This document shows positions 12,985 to 64,000 of a stretch of DNA of 64,000 nucleotides, one piece after another (position 1 is the stretch's first letter; every line of letters starts with the position of its first letter). The notes beneath the pieces were generated by a model. It was given only the letters and a program-made list of their open reading frames with translations, searched no databases and was not told the DNA's origin. The DNA is from Manis javanica (Eukaryota; Chordata; Mammalia; Pholidota; Manidae): assembly GCF_040802235.1 (NCBI RefSeq), contig NC_133167.1, forward strand, positions 101,790,001 to 101,854,000, written 5' to 3'. A program made the position numbers and the translations under genes.

Positions 12985-13105
12985 ACAGAATAGGAGCCCA
13001 TCATGCCGGCTGCTCTGTAATTTGCTCTTTTCCTCAACAATCTATAGTGACCATTTTCCCGTGTTACTAAATATTTCTCTACTACCGGCCTATATATCCA
13101 GAATA
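12985..13105 (-). mobile_element. Old L1 fragment
   Basis: 'aatttgctcttttcctcaac' and 'agtgaccattttcccgtgttactaaata' resemble the antisense L1M 3' region that is also seen near 44.1 kb. It lies at the start of a 176-codon open frame that I reject as a gene. Confidence 0.45.
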
Positions 13106-14199
13106 AAGGTTATTTCACTGGGGAGAACGCCTTTCTTACAAAGAAAGACTTGTCTGTCCAGGTTCAGGCCCGCTGGGGTGGGCACCCAGCCTGCAGGGTG
13201 CTGCAGACCCGCCAGACCCAACAATACCGAGGCAGGCAGGCCGCCTGGGAAGGGCTTGGCATCAGCCTGCAGAGGGCTCTCGCCGCTGGGAGCGGAAATC
13301 CGGGGCACCTGCATTTGCCAGGAGGCCTGGCTGCTCTCACCCCCCACCTCCCTTTCAGATACTAGCCTCCCCCTTCCAGAAAGTGGAGTTTGTCCACTTG
13401 GCTTCAATTCCGCGTGTGAGGCGGGTAGCAAGGGAAGGGGACCCCACAGACCTCAGGCACCTGCAGAGGGCTGGGAGAGTCTGAGCTAGACCCATCCTTT
13501 CTCCTTCTGGAAAGAAAAGATTAATTGAATGCTGCCTCGCCACCTAGGTGGGCTTTGCAAAAACCCATAGCTGCACTTCGCACCGTGCTTGGGAAAGGCA
13601 AGGGAGGGCTCCCTGAGGATCGCAGAGTCAGCCTCAGCAGTTACAGCACCGCGCTGCAGGCCCCGGAAGCCTCCAGCCACGCAGTCTCCTCAGGTTGCAG
13701 AGTGCCACCTGCCACCACACCCGCCGTCCCTTGAGTGCCCCCTGCATGAGCTGGGGCCCGCCTGCCCTGCATGGGGTCTTCAAGGTGGTTTCAGCACAAG
13801 AGAACCTTTTCCACTCGTCACAGCTGGATTCCGATTTTAAAACATAAAGCCTCATTGTCCCAAAGTCACCAGGCCTGTCTGACCACTTTGGCAACGCCTC
13901 TTACGCTCTGCAGGACTCGAAGCCAGCCAGCCAGCCGTGTCGCCCTGGGTAGTGAGACTCGATCTTATGAATGCAGGGAGCTCCCCCACCACCCTCTCTA
14001 AAGGCCAACCTGGGTCAGTTTACTACGAGGGACAGAGAGCGGCGCTGGACAAGAGAGGTTCGGCTTACCCAGCGTGTTCAAACTTGACTTGCAGAACAGC
14101 CAACGCTCTGAGAGAGGGTGAGGGACGATCAACCTGAAAAATAAAATATTGTGGTTAATAGTTGTAAGTAAGTGTGTTATCGACAAAGACTGTCCTTTG

Positions 14200-14570
14200 A
14201 CCGGCCTTTAATCGGCTCCTCTAGGCCCCCACCATGGGCTTCTCTCTCTGTGCCTGGAGAATCCAGTTTGAGCAAGAATCCTGTTAAATCCATTTAGCAG
14301 AAATCCCCCACCTTTGGTATCTGGCCACCCTGGGCTGCCTTCCACAAGAACTCTGAAGTGGGTCTTGCAAGAATGCCCTTCACCCCTGACAGTTCCCCTT
14401 GGCAATGTTCCCTCCACTGACCACCACCCTGCTCCTTGCTGTTGATCCCCCTTATCTTGCTAAGTCTGCCCCCCCTACAAACCCCAAAGCGGTTGTCCCT
14501 CTTGAATAAAGGTGGACTCACTTTCTTATTGAACCAGTGTGTTGAATAGTTTTCTGACAGCATCTGTGTG
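14200..14570 (+). mobile_element. Possible solitary LTR fragment
   Basis: The stretch ends with 'cttgaataaaggtggactcac', a polyadenylation signal followed about 40 bases later by a terminal-looking 'tgttgaatagttttctgacag'. A C-rich body with an AATAAA near its 3' end is typical of a gammaretrovirus-like LTR 3' half. No family was recognised, no internal viral genes lie beside it, and no 5-6 bp flanking duplication was established. Confidence 0.35.
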
Positions 14571-16719
14571 TATGGTGTGGTATGAAAGGTCCATCATGTG
14601 ATGATTACCTGTTTGTATAAAATACATTTATGAACCACTATTTACTCTTTTCCTCCATGTCAGGCTCTCACACTGGTTCCCAAGGTCATCTTTGGGAACA
14701 TAAGTAATGCTGGTTTTGAGTGTGTGCTTGCTGAGGTTTGTAGGAGTGAGTGTCTGTCAGTTGGTAGAAGTTGTCTTGCTGACTTTATCCTTACAGATGA
14801 TTCCTTATAAGCTTTATTTTTCAAAGCGGAAGCTTTAAATGTGTGAGCACAGGCAAACACATCGCTCGGTTCATATGGAGTTGGGTGGAAGGTGCTGGGT
14901 CTCCTTCAGAGGCGACAGCTACTCCCAAAAGTCAGAAAGTCATCCCAGCAGCCTAACGTTCCTGTCCTCCAGCTTGTTGTTTTACAAGATGGTTTCACAG
15001 ATCAGGGGAAAACATGAGAACGAGTAAACCGAAACCAAACCAAAGCCCTTCTTACAACATGAGAGACAGAGAAGGCACCAACTCAAAACTCTGAAAATTA
15101 TGAATGAAAAGAAAGAGTTCAGTTATCAAAAACTCTCTTTCCTATAGGAACTATATTTTAGGGTAATTAAATAGACCCAGTATATGAGGAAATTCCCTAG
15201 TAAATGAGGAAGAAAAGCTTCCATTCAGAGTGATTCCAGCCAATAAATGCACGATAGCATTTAAAACGTTCATTTTGCAACTTCTAATTAAGTTACTGAT
15301 TCAGACAATTTCCACTGATGGACGTTTAGCTGCACTTTGTAACAAAGGGATTAGTCTGTCATCCTCTAAATCCATTGGTCAATTATAGCATGACTTCAAA
15401 AGTGAGGTAACCAGATGAGTAGCAGTTAGATGTGTAGCATATCACCTAGGAGACGTTCCTACCAAAAAAAAAAGTACGCGAGCCAGCCAGAAAGGCAGGA
15501 AAGGACTCCTGCAAGATTTGGACTTTAACTCCCAGCCCCTGGGAAACACAGGGGAGAGAAAAACAAGGTAAATACCACCTGGGGGTGCAATCAGCCGACA
15601 CCAGGATGTGGAATATTCTACAAAACAACTGACCCCATTTCTTCAACACATCAATGACAAGGAATAAAAAAGGGTAAAGGGACTGTTCTACATTAAAGGG
15701 AACTTTTTACAGACTTAAGAGACGTGATTAAATATAATGATAGACCTTGTTTGGCTACAGATTTAAACACACCGTCAAAAGCCTGCCTAGCGTACGAGGG
15801 AAAACTGAATCACAGTGTGTCGTGGCCAATTTAAAGCATTACTGGTAATTCTTTAGATGTAGTCACGCATTGTGGTCATGTTTTTTTTTTATGGGTAAAA
15901 TTACATAACAGAATAGACGGTAGATGGCAAAGTATTATTGGCTACAGACGCTGAGTACAAGTATGGAAATGTGTTAGAGTCCCTACTTCTGTGTATGGAA
16001 ATTTTCACAGTAAAAAAATAAAGTGAAGCAAAGAAGGGCAGTCAGGAGTAGAGACAGCACTGTAAATGTACCTTGAACTGGTGGCCACTCACACTTCTGT
16101 AAAAACGAGCCAGCATAGAGCTCCTCCCATCCTGATTCGGTGTTTCATCTGGAATACAGGGCTCACTTTTTCCCTGTTAAATTTACATTTGAGGTTCAGT
16201 CCATTGCCGAGACAATGATTATCGTCACCAAGATCAAACATTTTTCAAACTGCAGTTCTTTGGTCTGATGAGCATTATAGAGCTAAAAAGAAGACAAGCT
16301 TCATCCGAAACTTGAATTCTGACAGGCAGAGAGAGCCCTGCTCTCCCTGAAGCAGAGGTGGTGACAGCAGCCAGCTTGCGGGGTTTCAGTTCCAAGTGAG
16401 TTTCACGCCCCGCGCCATTGCCTTATCACTGAATATGAATTTCTGGGGTAGGAACAACCATGTGACCTTTACCGAACCACAGACATGTCTGTGTACACTA
16501 AAAGCACTTGGGCACGCCACAGCGCTGGTGCGAGTGAACTCCAGCCAGCGCACATCCATTGCTGGGATTTGTTTTACACACCTGGTATGTCCGAAATGCA
16601 TCCCCATACGAGACAGAGTAATCTTACTGTGAATATGGCAACGCCGGTGTCACTCCTGGAGGAGGCCCTGGCCTCACCGCTGCCCTGTAGCCACCTAATG
16701 GTTCCTTTCTGCCTCAGAT

Positions 16720-16930
16720 CTCCTACTACTTGTTTATCATGGAAAATCTCAAACACATCCCAAGAGTAAAGTGAAATGAGCCCCCGGCACCCTTTACTCC
16801 CTGTAACAATTATCAACATTTTTCAAACTTTGTTTCATCCCTTTCTCTCTGACCTGACTTGTTGCTTTGGTTTGGTTTGGATTTCTGGAGCATTTTAAAG
16901 CGAATCCCAGACAGCCCATCAGCACACAAG
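16720..16930. repeat. Unclassified interspersed-repeat fragment
   Basis: 'aacaattatcaacatttttcaaac', 'cttctggagcattttaaagcg' and 'aatcccagaca' are words familiar from a dispersed mammalian repeat, but I cannot name the family with confidence. Confidence 0.3.
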
Positions 16931-17499
16931 TCTTGTGTCCACTTAATACACTGCAGTGGGATTTGTCCACATGGCTGTTTCTCCTACTGGACCCCTGGTC
17001 TTCAGGGGCAGGGGCTCCTTCATGGCTTCCACAAGCAGCGCAGCAACGGCCCGTGGTAGGTGCTCCGTCAGTACTTGGAATTCAACACTTGTTTAAGGGC
17101 AACAGATTTACTGCCATAGACTCAAGAATAGGCGTCAACTCACAGAATGCATAATGCCTTGGTCATCAAATCGTATTTAGCCAAGGACTCACTTGTTCAG
17201 GACCAAATGCTGACCGCACAAGAATGGTGTGTGTGGTTGCCTTGGTCTGAGTTCCAGCTCTCCCACCACTCGCTGTCTCACTGGGTCTGACGGACTGCAT
17301 TTCCCACAACAGCTGCGATAAAATCTGTCCCACGTGCCCAAGGCTCCCCGAAGGCTGGCAGAGCCAGGTCCAGAACACAAGGTCTCCCAATTTCTGTCCC
17401 ACGCTCTCTACTCCACTTCACGCCACAGCTCCTAGTAAAAGCTGCTTCATGGAGCCGAGATCAAACAAGCTCAAAATAAGTAAACAATACATAGAAGCA

Positions 17500-18416
17500 T
17501 ATTTGAAAGAGAACATATTTATTTACATCACTATTTCCTTTTTACAACTCCTGTACTTTTAAATAATAAAATTTTCCAGGAAATCAGGTATCTTTAAATT
17601 AAGATATGTTAACAAAAAAACCCACTTTTTAACAATGTGATTTTTATTTACATGAATTTTCAGGAGTTTTAAATAGTTCTTTTGAAACTGTGCAACATAA
17701 CCAAAAGCACTTATTTAGACTTGTTTCTTCTTCAAAAACTTTTAGTTAGGAAATTATGCTGATACTCGGATTCTTGCAGTTCAGATCCTTACAGATGAAG
17801 ATCTTGCTAACACACACTTACAAATACAAACGTGCTTCAGAAATGATCCTCCTCTTGGCTGTGAGTTCAGTCCATCTGATGTTTTGATGGTAAAGAAAGA
17901 TTTTTTAGGTAACTTACAAACCTTTCTGGAACTTTTCTGTATAACTTGTGATGTATTCTGAGCACATGCTGAATTTATGAGGACGATTTATCTTCAGCTC
18001 AGTGAACTCTGAAAGAGACTCACAGGGATCCAGAACCTTCCCGGGGAAGATATTGGTGCATTTTCCCCTCCCTGTCCAGTCATATTTGGGATGCCTAATT
18101 TTCCTCTGATATTGCACATGCAAATCACTTATTTTTAAAAGAATTCACTATTCATAAAATGACTTTCAACAGTAACAATGGTCTGACATCCTTTCATGTC
18201 ACACTGATTTTAAATTTTATTAGTGAAACTATAAGAGAGGATAGATTTTCCTAATACTTTAAGCATGAATTCCTCTGAAGAGATGGTATAACATCCATTA
18301 AAAAATAGAAAAGATTAACTTTTACCATGATCAAAAGTACAGTTCACAATGAAAAACTTATACAGCTCTGTCCAACTTCTCCCTACGCATAGCCAAGAGC
18401 CAGTCGGTCTTGAACA
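17500..18416 (-). other. TRAPPC11: TRAPPC11 3' UTR
   Basis: Runs from the base after the TGA stop (18417-18419) down to a likely cleavage site a little beyond the AATAAA at 17518-17523. It is A+T-rich, holds no interspersed repeat that I recognise, and contains further weaker A-rich signals (for example 17643-17648) that could give shorter 3' ends. The exact end is inferred. Confidence 0.6.
17518..17523 (-). terminator. TRAPPC11: Candidate TRAPPC11 polyadenylation signal
   Basis: AATAAA on the minus strand, about 895 bases after the stop codon, followed by a U/GU-rich stretch (tatgcttctatgtattg on the sense strand). Best of several candidates, not proven. Confidence 0.5.
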
Positions 18417-54143
<35,727 letters not shown>

Positions 54144-54246
54144 CTGGCCGCACGCCCCGAGCCCGCTGCAGCCGGGGCCGGCGCCGCCAGCAAGGGGAGG
54201 TCCAGGGGAGGCGCGCGCGGCTGCCCAGAACGCCGGGGCCCGGCGC

Positions 54247-54266
54247 CACCGCCACCGCCACCGCCC
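54247..54266. repeat. Short (CCACCG)n run
   Basis: About three CCACCG units within the TRAPPC11 5' UTR exon; a small GC-rich hexanucleotide run. Confidence 0.7.
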
Positions 54267-54289
54267 GAGAGCCGGCTCCGGCAGGCGAC

Positions 54290-54298
54290 ACTTCCCGG
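54290..54298 (-). promoter_or_regulatory. ETS-type site
   Basis: ACTTCCCGG on plus, CCGGGAAGT on minus. Fits the ETS core; a second ETS-type word lies at 54325-54332. Confidence 0.4.
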
Positions 54299-54306
54299 GG
54301 CCCGCC

Positions 54307-54318
54307 TGCGCACGCACA
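54307..54318. promoter_or_regulatory. NRF1-like site
   Basis: TGCGCACGCACA, close to the NRF1 consensus with a mismatch in the second half-site. Confidence 0.4.
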
Positions 54319-54324
54319 GGACGC

Positions 54325-54332
54325 ACTTCCTG
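54325..54332 (-). promoter_or_regulatory. ETS-type site
   Basis: CAGGAAGT on the minus strand, a standard ETS core, near the presumed TRAPPC11 start. Confidence 0.4.
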
Positions 54333-54430
54333 GGCCCGAGTGACAGCGCTCGGCACCAGTGGCTGTCCCGGAACCTGACGCGGCCTCACCAAACGCGAGG
54401 GAAGGGCTCCGCTTCCTAGAGAAGGAGCGG

Positions 54431-54439
54431 GGGGCGGAG
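54431..54439 (+). promoter_or_regulatory. GC box
   Basis: GGGGCGGAG, an Sp/KLF-type word between the two genes. Confidence 0.45.
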
Positions 54440-54449
54440 AGGGGAGAAG

Positions 54450-54454
54450 CCAAT
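54450..54454 (+). promoter_or_regulatory. CCAAT box
   Basis: GCCAATAGG context, the usual NF-Y form, midway between the two gene starts and flanked by GC boxes. Confidence 0.5.
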
Positions 54455-54473
54455 AGGAGACGCGAGAAGGGGA

Positions 54474-54485
54474 GGGGGCGGGGCG
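54474..54485 (+). promoter_or_regulatory. GC box
   Basis: GGGGGCGGGGCG, a strong Sp1-type word. Confidence 0.5.
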
Positions 54486-54741
54486 TCTGCCAGTCTCCCT
54501 CCGGCTGCGCTCCCGGACCCCCGGGTTCCCCACCTGCCGCTGCCTCGCGCACAGACCCCAGGCGGCGACCTCACGCTGCGGGAGGGCTGGGGCGCGCGTG
54601 ACTCGGCCTCCGGGGCTAAGGGTGCGCCTCCTGCAGCCGAGGGCGCTGAAGGGGGACGCCCCGGCCTCGGGGCCGCAGCTGTCGCTTTCTCTTCGTTGTC
54701 ACGAACGCCGTACGCCCGGGTGGCACCCCCCGACCGGCGCG

Positions 54742-63895
<9,154 letters not shown>

Positions 63896-64000
63896 TAATT
63901 ATTGCCATCAATTAATCAAATTTATATCTCCCATTTTCTCCCCCTCAACCTTTGGATTTCACTGGATATCTATTTTTTACATTCAGCATGTAAGTATTTT

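Larger units (their letters stand above)
1..17490. other. Intergenic region 3' of TRAPPC11; no gene recognised
   Basis: This stretch lies downstream of the TRAPPC11 polyadenylation site. All open frames in it are short, lack recognisable domains, and are not joined by convincing splice sites into a known protein. It carries L1 pieces, MIR, L2, an MLT1-type LTR, another LTR-like tail, a palindromic DNA transposon, a TG microsatellite and a 15-bp minisatellite, each listed separately. I recognise nothing specific in about 300-3290, 4535-6150, 7045-8650, 13105-14200, 14575-16720 and 16940-17490. In human the next gene on this side is STOX2, well beyond this distance, so a gene-free interval is expected. 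Unspliced or lineage-specific non-coding RNAs cannot be excluded by reading alone. Confidence 0.7.
54144..54340 (-). other. TRAPPC11: TRAPPC11 exon 1 (non-coding 5' UTR); upstream end inferred
   Basis: A strong donor (CCAG/GTGAGT on the minus strand, intron from 54143) sits inside the CpG island at the right distance from exon 2. The transcription start is not visible; the ETS and NRF1-like words suggest it lies near 54270-54340. Confidence 0.65.

Noticed and set aside
12959-13489. 176-codon plus-strand frame
   Set aside because: It starts in an old L1 fragment, continues in GC-rich unique DNA, and has no recognisable domain or splice partner.
14200-14570. A full endogenous retrovirus
   Set aside because: Only one LTR-like tail is seen. 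No internal coding region, primer-binding site or second LTR was found nearby.

Overview
The window is mammalian nuclear DNA holding one complete and one nearly complete protein-coding gene, arranged head to head around a shared CpG-island promoter. It has GT-AG introns, ancient MIR/L2/MER5/MLT1 debris and L1 3' ends of the type seen in Laurasiatheria. No carnivore tRNA-Lys SINE or ruminant BovB/Bov-tA element was seen. From memory, the younger L1 3' tails (24.1-24.9 kb, 40.1 kb, and the module at 23.5 and 59.1 kb) look most like those of pangolins; that species guess is an inference only. The gene pair corresponds to human 4q35.1, in flipped orientation. LAYOUT: (1) 1-17.5 kb is intergenic DNA with scattered repeats and no credible gene. 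(2) 17.5-54.3 kb is TRAPPC11 on the minus strand. One non-coding first exon and 29 coding exons were read base by base; they join in phase into 3402 coding bases (1133 codons plus stop), the same length as I remember for the human protein. (3) About 54.0-55.0 kb is a CpG island acting as a bidirectional promoter, with CCAAT, GC-box, ETS and NRF1-like motifs. (4) 54.7 kb to the end is RWDD4 on the plus strand. Six coding exons give 177 codons. By family length only about 11 residues should be missing, presumably from a last exon at or beyond the right edge. FUNCTION: TRAPPC11 is a subunit of the TRAPP complexes that tether vesicles in ER-to-Golgi traffic and autophagy. RWDD4 is a small RWD-domain protein of poorly known role. 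The two share a promoter region and so may be co-expressed, but nothing in the sequence shows that their proteins act together. WHAT IS UNUSUAL: no new genetic system was found. The most striking structure is TRAPPC11 intron 4 (47718-49029), almost all of which is a degenerate A+T-rich repeat field of ATTA/TTAATTGG-like words, with at least one 80-bp higher-order duplication, ending about 10 bases from the exon 4 splice donor. Also notable are a truncated L1 tail with an exact 16-bp target-site duplication in intron 27, a GU-rich microsatellite close to the exon 25 donor, a 15-bp minisatellite at 6.2 kb, and an odd acceptor-CAT-donor arrangement 13 bases from the right edge.
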